A stretch of 64,000 nt of DNA from Polytrichum commune (lineage: Eukaryota > Streptophyta > Polytrichopsida > Polytrichales > Polytrichaceae). This document shows, in pieces, positions 11,743-23,706 of the stretch. Under the pieces are notes generated by a model. That model had not been told where the DNA came from. It saw nothing but the letters and a program-made list of their open reading frames with translations, and searched no databases. The DNA lies in assembly GCA_950295325.1 (NCBI GenBank), contig OX485804.1, forward strand, positions 372,001-436,000. Reading direction: 5' to 3'. The position numbers and the translations under genes are program-made. Position 1 is the first letter of the stretch. Each line of letters starts with the position of its first letter.

Positions 11743-14700
11743 TGGCTCATATTACTATAGACTCTTCACTTGAGGATTTTACTGAACCTTTACGAGACGA
11801 AGCGGCAGGAGATTTACATGAGGATTTGGTAGAGGTTGTTCTATGATTTCACCATATGATGGACTAGTGGATTGTGATAAAGGTTTCATTGGGAGACTCT
11901 TCTAGGATTAGAGAAGATTATTTACCAGCCAATTTGGGTCTTGTCTTTTATGAGGTGGATGATGATGTAGTAGTAACCAACACCTTTGAGGGTGTCATTC
12001 ATTTTTCAATATTTACTATGTTGGTGATTCTTGGATGAAATTTGAATTCCTAAATAGACAAGTAGAATAGCTTTGAAAATTTTGTCTACTCAAAACAAAT
12101 GACAAAGAGTGGTGGTAAAATATTTTTTATTTTGCTTATGTGGTTACACGGATAATATACCAAAAAAATGCGGATGATATTAAGATGACAATTGAATTTC
12201 AAAGATCAAGTGATGAGGTACAGAGAAAACTTGGATTAGATCGGGCAATAAAAAATTAGATTATGCATAATTTATTAGAAAATATGATTGAAAAATGAGA
12301 TATAATTAAATCCGAACTTTATAAGGCGTCGTCAATTTTGAGTTATTATTATTTTATTATTATTAATAGTTGACGTCGACATTACACATAATGCATTGAG
12401 CATATCAAGGCTATTGATGTTATTGGAATATTCAAGCACGTCACTAGCAAAAATATCTTGAAGCGACTCCATGTACATTTGGTATTGTTATAATTAGTAT
12501 TACAAGTTATTTCTTATATTTATGTTATTAATTATATAATTAATTTAGGATATATTATTTAATGATAACTCAAAATATTATTTTAATTTGTTTAATAATT
12601 TTAATATTTCAAACATTTAAAAGATGAATCCGTCTTTTCTTCGCTTGTGGGAGTGTACAAGCCTTTAATAGATATTATTCTTGTTGAGATGGGTGCCTTT
12701 GTTTCCAATGTTCTTAATTAGTGAGATTGGCCTATAAATAAGTGTGATGAATAAAATATTAAAATATTAATGTTTGTGTTTGTATTATATATTTATGATG
12801 TAAAATTGATATTTTTAATTTTTTTGTATATTAACATATATGGATGTTTTTTTCCAAAACAAACTACTTTTCCGCAGATGAAAGATTTTGTGTCAGATTA
12901 CGGCCAATCAAATGATATTATCAGTCATTATTTATTACATTATATAGATGTTGTATTGCAGGTAAATATTTTTTTGAATATATATTTTTAGATAAAATTG
13001 TTGTAATGGTATAAATTTATTTTTAGGAATATATATATATATTACTGCTAAGATGGTTCAAGATGGAGCTAGTAGTATTTATTATGAATACATGTACATG
13101 AATGGAATTCTTATTGATGGTTCAATATATTACAAAAAAAAATATGATGTTTTTTCTATCCAACTTAGAAGCACCTTTGGAAGAGAGGTATCATATGTGA
13201 CATATAGCAATAGTATTTAAATATATCAAATTATTTAATATAGAAATATAGCAATAAGATATATTTTGCTTACTAATATGGTCTTTATTGATTGTAGATC
13301 TTATCATATGGGGCACGTGAATTTGGCTAGTTTGCCTCTACATGTTTTATTCAATATACTCTATATTTTATACTCAAATGGCTCATGTTGGGAAAAAATG
13401 CTCTTTCGCTACTCCATCCCATTACACTAAGACTTCGAAGAATGAGGTCTTAGAGAGAAAACACAAAGAACTAAAGAATATGCATACTTCACATGATATA
13501 GGTCGAGGGGGTCTTTCAACCGGTATTTGTGAAGTGAATTTCAAACATATGCTTATGTTATATGAATGACTTATGTATGACTTGTTTTAGCCATTTGATT
13601 ATGACTATAATGATCATTTGTTATGTTTTTATTATTACTTATAATATCATTTATTTTGAAAATTAAAGATTGTGGATAAGGATGAAATGATATTGACAAG
13701 AAGATTCTCATACAGTATATATTTGATTTTGAATGTCATGCAATGATATGCTTTCGGTAAATTTTTAATATAAAATGGTGACATCATTGTAAATGTATTA
13801 CAAAAATGTCGTAGAAAGAATAGCAATTGGGGAAAATATTAAAGTATGTAATGAGAGATATATTTTTGGAGCATCCCTTGTTTCTTGCAACACATGAGAC
13901 TAGCCTTGAGATATGAGGGTCACGCGATAGCTAAACAATCAATCCATTTTTTTAGGAATTGATGTTATAAGCATAAATGAGAACAATTAAAAGCTACACA
14001 AGGACCCCCCAACAATTGTGCTTCATCAAGTTTTTTTGTTATAATATATATTTTAAAGATATGTATACTAGAATAATAATTATAAGTTGCTATATATATT
14101 ATTTAATTATGATATAATGTATTGTTATGACATGGGCATCAAGTTATGTAAAGGGTTTGGACCACTGACAACACTAGTAGTAGAGGTAGATTTATGAAGA
14201 CAAATTTTTTGACGTATGAAAAAATGTTCTATATTAGATGCTTCAAGTAATGAAACATCAAATAGTGCAATCCAAGACATCAAGAATATTATGCCATTTG
14301 GCACAAGACGTGTTTGAGGTAGAGCTCATGGTGAAACTCGTGGAATTGGACGTGGCTCTTGTGGACGAGGCTAGACAAGATTCACAACACCTGTGAATGA
14401 ATAACTAGATATTGTATTGGTGTGTTTATTTTTATATATAAAGATATATATGGGCACAAGCACAGTCAATTACAAAACTCCATTGAGCTAGATAGGTTTA
14501 AGTGAAACTGATTCAAAATCATATATTATTTTTTAAGAAAATTGTGCAAATAGTATGATGCAAGTAGATTTATTGAACATGTAATTGTCTAAAATTTCTT
14601 TAAAACATGATAAAATTACATTAAATTGATATTTTTCCACAAATTTTTGTGATTGTGCCCTCAAGTTTATAATGAATTCAAGGAATATGAAATAGATCCA

Positions 14701-14985
14701 ACTTCAAAAATATTTAAGACCATGAAATCTACATCCAAAACTACATTTAGCCATTGTTTTTTAGCAGTAATCTTGATGATACATTTAGTAAATCTTATCT
14801 TGATATTCAATATTTGAGTACCTAATACAAAATAAAGGAAACCATGAAAAAAAATTCAATTTAAACAACACATTGCTACTATTTTTAGGTGTTTGACCAA
14901 AACATTATGGTTTTAGGATACCGGAGCACTTTTTCCGTATACTTGACCATGTTTGCTCCCATATATATATATATATAGATCAATG
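11743..14985. other. AT-rich stretch with possible old transposon debris
   Basis: No intact gene. Short plus-strand open stretches near 13045-13190, 13380-13570 and a Gly/Arg-rich one near 14315-14375 look like broken coding sequence, but no family could be named. (TA)n runs occur near 13030 and 14962-14977. Confidence 0.4.
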
Positions 14986-14989
14986 TGGG

Positions 14990-15190
14990 CACAAAATGAA
15001 CAAAACACAACATCAAAAGCAACAATACAACAACCACAAAACTTCAAATGTTTGTATGCCATGTTCACCATATTTGTGTAGTTTTGCGATCTAGTGTTCG
15101 TCATGTTAAGAGTTGGAATTTTCCAAAAATATATGCATAAATAAATTGAAATACTTAAATCCTACTTCAAATATACCTCATAAAGATTAA
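14990..15190. repeat. Dispersed repeat, family B copy 1
   Basis: This segment matches 52130-52300 in direct orientation, sharing stretches such as CACCATATTTGTGTAGT, TTGCGATCTAGTGT and CGTCATGTT. No ORF or terminal repeats were resolved. Confidence 0.75.
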
Positions 15191-18100
15191 GTATGGAGGT
15201 AGCCAAGTATAAATTGGCTACATTGTTGCAAGACTTCATATGGCTCAAACAAGTATTTGAGATCAAGTGCTCAAAATGTTTGATATGAGCGTTCCTATGT
15301 TATTTAAAATAAAACATGTACAATGACCAAATTCAAGAGCAAACTTCGTTTTTACGCCAAGTTGCAGTTTCTTAACTCTTTATTGCCCCCCGTGGCCCAA
15401 GGTGTCATCACTTACCATGAGAGTGTTCTAAATAGCCACCTCCATCATCATCGGTGACTCTTGTATATATCAAGAAGAGATAGGTGTAAATTTTTTTAGA
15501 TTCCAATTTGATATGAAAGGGGAATAACGCTCCAAGGTAAATTTGTTCCTTGTAAAAGGTCACTGAGACTCAAGCAAGGACGCAAGTTTTCTTGTCTATG
15601 GGTGTTGTTCCTTGTATGAACCATCTATCTTTATGAGTTTGGGCAACAACCCAAAGAAAACACACTCCAAAGATGGCATTCAAGTTCAATCTATGAGACA
15701 CCCGTCATCCAATCAATGACCTATGACCACCTCTAGAAGATCCACACGAACTTCAAATGTGAGAATTCAAATTCTCACATGTATGTTATCTAATTTTGTA
15801 CATGTGTGTATATTTCAATTGAGTGTTCACATCCATCCTTGTCATCCAAATTTAGAAAGAAACTATATTTTCACTATTTGCCCCAACTTGATAACTTTGA
15901 CTTTGCAACCATTGAATTTTGTCAAATTTGATGGGAATGAAATTATTTTTGTTCTCAAGGCCTCGTTATGAAGTTGGCTTCTACATGCAAGTGGCAAATC
16001 AAAACAAATGTTGATAATAGTGAGCTCAAAAGTTCTCGACGTCAAAGGGTGGTATGAAAATTCCAAATTCATTGGAATGCACCTTGGGGCAATAAAGGCT
16101 TAATTGGTAAGACTCACCAACTTAATAGTTGATCTTTGCCAAGGAGTGGTATGTAGAAGTGGATTTGTATATTAGTGGCTAGGCACTAAAAATTCCAAAA
16201 TTTCAACAGAAATTTACAATGCCGACTGACAAAGTCAAATTTTAATAGTATATATTATGTAGGGAAACTTACAATTCCATCTCAGCCAGGTATAATTTAG
16301 TTGACTTGCATGATTCTGGTTTTTATGAGTCCAATCATCTGATATCAATAAGCATGGCAATGCTCCCTCACTCTTTGTAAAGTAAAAGAGATGCATAGTG
16401 TTCCACAAGGACCTCATCGCAGTATCTAATACTAAGGTTGTTGTTTTTGAGAATCACAACATGTTTAATCGTGACCCTTGGTCATGCTATTCTCAAGCCT
16501 AGGGTGATGGAGCAAAGGCTCAAGAAGTTCAAAAAGTTTAATTTATGTGCAAGTACACGATTTGACGTTCAAAAGCCATCCTTTATTCAAGGTTGACTCA
16601 CCTCACAATTATATAGATAATTTTATCAATAATGGAACCATAACATTACTCACCTAATGAGTTGTGTTCATGGGTCCCGTAGTAGGTTCGAGAATAAAAC
16701 CTTTGGATGCCAAAACCCTAGTGCTTTGGACTAAATTTGAAGGGACAACTCATCAACCAAGTAATGTTATGATTAATTTTTTCTTCCTTAATTCATTGAT
16801 TATGCATGTATTTCATTGAAGATGTAATATGATAGTTCAACACAAATGCCTAATTTGGGGTCTATGAAGCTCATTTCGAGTATGTCAAATTAGTTGTAGA
16901 AAGCTATCTCCAAGCTCTCTATATTAATTCAACCCAATTTCATAGATGGATTGGAGATATGCTTGTATGCAATGTAATTTCTTTTCCCCATTAAGTTGAG
17001 CCATGAAAAAAGTAACTTCAGTTAATCAATATTCTTCTAGCAATCTTCATCTATGCAAGTGCACATGTCATCAATATAAGGGCTTACACTAGTGATCAAC
17101 GATCATGACCATCATTTTCTAAAATCTCTCATTGATTGAGAAATGAGTGGTGTTCCCACTTCATTTTACACAATGTCACCTAAAATGAAAGCGACCATGA
17201 GTGAGCATGACAGAATATAAATGAGAAAGTGACATCGAAGCATGCATGTTCAAAAAAGGATAATGTTTGGTAGTCACCTGGATTTTGTGGCAAAGAGAAC
17301 CCAATCAAGTTGTCTCACCAAAAACAAACGCCCATGTCAAAGAAATATTATAGTTTTAGCCAATTCTATTTAAGCACTTATATTTTAGACATCTTATTTT
17401 AACATATTATTTTTTTTATTTTTTTTTATTTTTTGAATTTTTGTTAGAAATAATGCATCCCAGTCTAAGTTCACTTCACCGTACGTGACACGTGACACGT
17501 GACATGTATTTCTCTTGGTCATGGTCTTAAGACCATTGAAACGCCAACCATGACCATGATAAATCAAATATCAAATTATCTCGTTGTCACTGGTCACATG
17601 TGTGATAATTTCATCACTATAATATACGTATCCATAAGCACTTATGTGAAGACCTTAGCATATGCAAACGAAAAAAAATGGAAATATTAAAACTTTCTAA
17701 TTTGGAAGTCAAGATAAACATCACCTCAATTATTGGCGATGTTGTTTACACACAAATGTATGTAAGATTTTCTTTTTAATATGTACTTCATCCCACAATT
17801 GTGAAACTTACACTATATTCTATAAACTATTTAAGACCACTGACCACATTAGGATTACCCACCTTTTAAGTCTTGATGAACCAACAACTTACACATTTAT
17901 AAAAATGAAATACTACAAAAATGATTTCATGGAGACAATCATGTATCCAATTGTGTGGGACTCTTCAGCCCTTTGATTGTGCAGTGTACATTCTATTTGA
18001 TCCACCCCAGGTTGCAATCCTTATTGTGATTCTAGAATAAAGACAAATTGTGAGAAGAATTTGCATCATAAGTAGTAGCTAGCAACCTTGCTGTCAAATG

Positions 18101-21100
18101 GGATTGTGAATATATGTAAGTGTTCTGGAATACCTAGTTGCTCAAGCTTGAATAAGCTGAAATTATATCAGATTAATATTTCACCATACCTAAGAAATCA
18201 GTTTGTTGGAAGAAAAAATTCCAATGGTGTTTAAGCATATATTGACGTCATGTTCAGCATGGGTTAGCCCATGAATCATTCAACCCACATTGCCTAGTAG
18301 AATCATAGTTTGATTCCATTCGACGTGTTAAATGATTGTTTTCTTAATGGAGCAACATGTTGAAATTTTAGAAGAACAAAGGTCCAGTTATGGAGATCAT
18401 TACTTAGTCAGAAGTCTCCCTTGAAAATTCCAGTTTTGGGGTTCCACCTTTCAAGGGGTTATACTCACTCTCCTTACCCATTTTGGTATTGACTTGTCAA
18501 CTTGTACCCCGAAAACTAAGAACAGATGAAAATGTCAACTCTTATTGCAGGCTATTTCATACTCAACCACCCCACATGGAGTGGAAACACGATTTCACCA
18601 TGCTTCGAGCAAAGGGGATGTAGCTCAACGTGTACCTAGCACATTATCAACAAGTGATTTCACGCCCATAAGTTCATGATGTTGAGCCTTCCACAACAGC
18701 TTCGAGAAAAAAAACATCATTAATCGTATTTCTCTACTTCTAAATAGAAACAATCTTACCATTCAAATAATCGTAAATCATACACCACATTAGTTTGTCA
18801 TCATCATCCATAAACTTGTTCACTGGCTCTTATTGGTTTGCAAGATGTAATATCATGAATAAGTATATGAAGAGTAGTTACAGTAACTTGCTCTAAACGA
18901 GAGAATTATACCAAGTGATGGCACACATTTCAATAATGATGCTAAAGATGGTCAAGAAGAAATTCTGGAGCTGCATTTCACACCCTCCATACAATTTAAT
19001 ATGATGCTACTACTTACTACAGTAACTACACCAACATCAAAACGATTTGCAATTGTTGTCTCTTGTTTTTCTTCAGGATGGAAGACATCATAACCCTAAT
19101 GATGATATTCAAGTGACATGTTGTACTAAAAGATGTGACAAAATTTTAGGCCTTAAGAGTGCCATGAGGTGAATGGATCACACCAATGAGCATGTTAAAG
19201 TAATAAAAAGTGCTTACTAAATACATTTTCAAACCCAAGATTGTAAGACATATGAAGTTAAGACTTGTTGGTTAGGGTTGTAAAATTGTGTGCATATACC
19301 ATACATGAGTTCCTTGGTCCTTTAAGGGTAAACAATGTCTTAGAGAATTGCACAACGAATACCCCAAAAGTACAACTTTATTAAAAGTATTGGTAAACTA
19401 CACAAAATAATCTTATTAATGTGGGTGGAAAAATCTACGTGAAAACAAGTAACGTGGGCCACTCTAAGTCTCTAGTTGGGGTGGAAATAATGTGATTCCA
19501 AGACTTTGGGTCTTCCCCTCAATTTTTCTTGAGACTTCCAACCAACACCTTACATAAATTAAGTTAATTTCCTTATCAAAAGTAGTTAAAACAAAATGTA
19601 CACCCACATTGATTTCCTAGAAAATCAATAAATGTGTCCATCACTAATTTTAAACTTGAGATTTGGCATGCATTGAAAATTAAAACGATCCACAATAATA
19701 AGACTATTTAGAGTAGCGTTGTATGTTGGAAGGTGGGTAAGCAACTCACTTTGAGGGCAGAGAAGAGGGCAAACCCCAGACTCAAAAAATAAATCAAGCA
19801 TGCAATCCAACGATCAGGACTGCACATTGACTTCAATTGCCTCATTGGCCCCACTAAAAACATGGTACTGCACACCTTCCCGCAAAAAATAGAATAGAAT
19901 ACCAGTTCAGATGTGAAACTACCATCTATAACAATCTAGAAATTATACTACAGATCACGGAGTTTTTGAAATGTTGCCTTCATTTTGTAGGATGTGAATA
20001 TTTTGAATCATTTGAATTTATTTATTTATTTATTTTCCAAAGAAAAACATGTATAATGTAACATATATTTTGGCACCTTGACATTGAAAAGATGTTGCCA
20101 AATGAGTAGGCAACCGCAAATTTGGTGGGCAACATCAACATCGTCATTGACTGCTTGTTGTCCCTCCAAGTGCATCCATATAAACATGCAAGATATTCAA
20201 ACAAATGTTGGACTGTTTCGAAGAAATATCAATTCCACTTGGTTATGATGAGATGTTTTGCATTGTTTGTGCAACGGGTGGCGTGAAGGTATTTGAATTT
20301 TTGAATCTTATTTTTCTTACAAAAGATCATACATATTATATATCGTGGAAGAACCTTCAAACCTAGATAGAATTATACTAGTACAATGTGATATCAGGAT
20401 GGTATAGACCCAAATATGACTTCAATATACAAAGATTCTATCGTCTTGTATGTGGTTAAGTATCTACTATGTCCCATAAGATATTCTCAACCCTAACTTA
20501 AGCTACAACTTGAAGGATGGAGATGCTAACTGACTTTCAAACAAACAAGACAAGACTAAAATATGTGAAATGAAAATTATTACCATCATGGTCAAAAGGA
20601 TGCCAAATCCAAGAAACGAGGCGAATGCAATTAGTTTCTGGACAACCACCACTTCCACAAGAACCCGAACTCAATGATTCCAGCAATTACATAACACAAA
20701 GTAAGGTTAGACAACATGTTATTTGAACTTGGACCGCTCAGGCTCAAACAAATTATGTGCCACATTGCCACTTGACCTAAAATTAACATCTCTTCCTGAA
20801 AATGAAACATGAAGAAATTTGACAGAGAAAATTACCTCTTACGGATACTTGACCTAAACCAATGATATCACAAAAGTTCATGAACTATAAAGATTAATCA
20901 CGATGTTCACTATCAATCACCTCCAATTAGACTCCAATGAAATCATCTATGCGAAGAGAAACTCAGACCACATAGTTACAACCTCACCTCGAAGATTCCA
21001 TCCGCCAGGTTGTGAGTCTCCAGTGCTACAATGCCAATGCCTTGACACCCGCAAATGTGACAAATTCTCCAGCTACGGATTCTTAACCTCATCCAACGAC

Positions 21101-21613
21101 ACAACACACATACATGACACACTGTTGCATGAGTCGACTCACATTTTTCTTGGACATTTTGCAGCAATTCGTAGGATCCATGAGTTCCGTGTCATCTCCG
21201 CTGCCACTTTGGTGGGAATAGGTTCCCAATCCTCCCATTGCCGCCACCATCCTCACTTTCTCCATCACCAACTTATTCTACAAGCCTAGGCTTGAAGAAT
21301 ACAAAAATTCATATTCAGTACTATACCAAAACTCATTGGATTTGAGTAAGCTTAACACCACCATGCATTGCCGAAAGCAGATTAAGATGTCAGACCCTGA
21401 ACCCCCACCCCACCTTTCACAACTGATTGAAGAATGACGGAAATTTGGGAGCCCTGCGGTCTTGCAAAGACACTGGTCTCATAAAAAACACATACTGTAT
21501 TAATAGTAATCTCCTTCCCAAACATCAAAAGCTAGGGTATTCTTGGCTACTGGTGCCCTGAGGGATCGGCGTGGGTTCGAAACCAGTAGGTGGCATGAAG
21601 TGTCCCAGTTTGT
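15191..21613. other. Long non-coding stretch
   Basis: No supported gene. An inverted repeat pairs 16632-16670 with 16738-16772 (ATAACATTACT... and its complement) around a loop of about 70 nt. Positions 17482-17504 hold three CGTGACA-type units. Small ORFs here are short and domain-free, including a 128-aa one at 20903-21289. Confidence 0.5.
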
Positions 21614-21685
21614 GGAGGTATAGCTCAGTGGTAGAGCAATCGGCTGCAGTCCGATAGGTCAGCGGTTCAACCCCGCTTGCCTCCT
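21614..21685 (+). tRNA. trnC-GCA: tRNA-Cys (GCA)
   Basis: A full cloverleaf can be drawn. The acceptor stem has 7 pairs (GGAGGTA with TGCCTCC, one G-U), the D-arm is GCTC AGTGGTAGA GC, the anticodon stem is ATCGG/CCGAT with loop CTGCAGT giving anticodon GCA, and the T-arm is AGCGG TTCAACC CCGCT. The base after the acceptor stem is T, the usual Cys discriminator. CCA is not encoded, as expected for a nuclear gene, and there is no intron. The internal A and B boxes are intact, so it is probably functional. A plastid-derived copy is not excluded. Confidence 0.95.
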
Positions 21686-21689
21686 TTTT
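21686..21689 (+). terminator. RNA polymerase III T-run terminator
   Basis: TTTT directly follows the discriminator base of the tRNA-Cys gene, the standard pol III stop signal. Confidence 0.8.
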
Positions 21690-21936
21690 CTGTTTATTTT
21701 CCACGTCAGAAGTTTCCGGTATTATATTTATTTTGCATAAAATGTTACCCTGTACCGTTCAGTACAACTAAATCTACTTCAAACCAATCTCATCAACTGC
21801 CGTGCTTTAGATGTTGCTAAAGAAATTCACTATAGAAAGGAAAAAAAAATTGAGGTGACGTGGCCGCCCCAGAGGGCGACATTTCAGGAAGAGGCTATAA
21901 GCCTCCTCCTCAATCACGCGGTATTTGCCAGTGATT

Positions 21937-22158
21937 GTTTATGGTACTCAGTGTCACTTACTATTTGACCTTACACCATGTTATAACTTCTTACTTAAAA
22001 TGCAACTCTGACCAAGCGAAGACGTGTAAGTCCTCTAATGTCTATATATATATATATATATTTGATCTTTGCTTATAAAAACTAATATCCATACAAACTA
22101 TGTATAACACTGTGTAATTACAAATAGTAAGTGACACTAAATATCATAAACGGTGTAG
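21937..22158. mobile_element. MITE, family A copy 2 (~220 bp)
   Basis: The left end (GTTTATGGTACTCAGTGTCA then CTTACTATTTG) is matched in inverted orientation by the right end (plus strand CAAATAGTAAGTGACACTAA then ATATCATAAACGGTGTAG). The right end is also close to the right end of the 7961-8529 element (GTGACACTAAATACCATACA). The left terminus has lost its ACTACACC part. No ORF; a (TA)n run lies inside. Confidence 0.7.
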
Positions 22159-22803
22159 GGGTTGAGCATTTACCTTGGGGACCAACCCACAAGTGTTACT
22201 TAAGACACTTGTTCGTGGTTATCACTATTTCAAATGTGAAGGTTGAAGGTTTGGTGGTAGATCCAAGGCAAGTGTGCACAAATTGATAGATAACTACTAA
22301 CAGGGAAGCCGAGTTGAGGTTGATGAGTGTTTTTTTTAATCGTTTACATCCAAATGTTTGTCAACTTGATAGAGTTCTTTTTTTAGTTAGACTTGTGACA
22401 ATGACAAGAGAAATTCGAGACATATGATGTGCTATGCATATGTATATCACGTTTTATATTATTCCTTGGAGAATAGTATAACTGATGAGTATGGTCAAGA
22501 TGTCAAACTTGGTAGCCAAATAACTTATATGTTAGTGTGATTAACTTATGGACATGTTGGCAATTGTAGTGATGGTTTAACAACTAATGTTCTTTTGGTA
22601 TTGTTTCATCCAACTAATTATGTGCCCATAATAGTTTATGTAAACAATCCATTATGACTTAACATTGTGATTTGTTACTTTATATTGTTTAAAATTGTTC
22701 TAAATGTCATATATGAGGAAAACAAGGTTTTTGTGATGGCTTCACATTCCATGCTTAAATCAGGGTTTACAAAATTTATGATGGTCATAGATTTGTGTTT
22801 TTA
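22159..22803. other. No gene seen
   Basis: AT-rich sequence with no domain-bearing ORF or repeat structure that I could resolve. Confidence 0.4.
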
Positions 22804-22833
22804 CCCCCCCACCCCCACCCCCACCCCCACCCC
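22804..22833. repeat. C-rich microsatellite
   Basis: A run of CCCCCA units on the plus strand in otherwise AT-rich DNA. Confidence 0.95.
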
Positions 22834-22849
22834 ATTCAAGAAAATTACC

Positions 22850-23008
22850 AATCATTTCACAGAATTTCAGAGAATATTTTATGGTCTAATAAAGAAAAAT
22901 CAAAAGATGTCAACATGAAATTGCTTGCAACATGTCCAAATGGTTGGACTTGGAAACACTAGGATCTCGACCAATTATGCCAAAAATCTCTCCAACATTG
23001 CAGAAATA
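22850..23008. repeat. Fragment related to the 59-61.5 kb insertion
   Basis: It matches 59928-60060 in direct orientation: CATTTCA..GAATTT, GATGTCAACATG and AAACACTAGGATCTC occur in the same order, along with the final CCAAAAA.TCTC motif. It probably is a relic of the same repeat family as the sequence inserted in the copia element. Confidence 0.75.
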
Positions 23009-23378
23009 CATACACTAATATTGGAATTTGATCATTTTTTTTTTAATCTTATTAGAGATTATCAATGACCTACTTGCATTTGTGCACACCAATTGCCATG
23101 CAAATGTTTTTGAGTAAGAATCACATGACACAGAACTCAAAAAAATTGCACGTCACATGACACCCGTTAAAAACAAACATTGAGCCTACTAAAAAAGAAG
23201 GAGAATCAAGTAATAATCACATGATTAAGATGATCCACTTCAAGTTCTATGTTCTAGTGAAGGATATTTTAATTTAGGCTTCATGTGCACCAGTGTCATC
23301 TATGAGCAAGCAGCAAGCCAAACATATTATATTGCAATTTGAAGAGAGGATTCTTGGAGCAAGAGATTTTCGTGAGAC

Positions 23379-23706
23379 AGGTACACCAAATATGGTATTT
23401 AGTGTTTGATTATATTTAATTTTACTACAACCCTACCCTGTTCAACACTAATTTTCAATTCCTTGATAATTAGTGTGAGAAGATATGCTAGAAGATATGC
23501 TCAAATTCTTCTTTTATCAATGTTATTTTTTTTCCATATTCTTACTAACATTAAATTCAAACATATAACTTCCACACATTACCATAGTTGATATTTAGTA
23601 TTTGAGTTCACATTTAATGTTACTTACTTTCATAGGGTTATTGATATTTAGTGTATGCATTTGTATTTAGTATATCCAACACTAAATATCATATTTAGTG
23701 TAGTTC
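23379..23706. mobile_element. MITE, family A copy 3 (~330 bp)
   Basis: The left end ACACCAAATATGGTATTTAG then TGTTT is matched in inverted orientation by the right end, whose minus strand reads ACACTAAATATGATATTTAG then TGTTG. The core TATGRTATTTAGTGT is shared with the two other family A copies. No ORF inside; target-site duplication not identified. Confidence 0.7.

Noticed and set aside
20903-21289. 128-aa plus-strand ORF and two minus-strand ORFs over the same interval
   Set aside because: His/Ser-rich with no recognisable motif, open on both strands at once, no splice or neighbour support.
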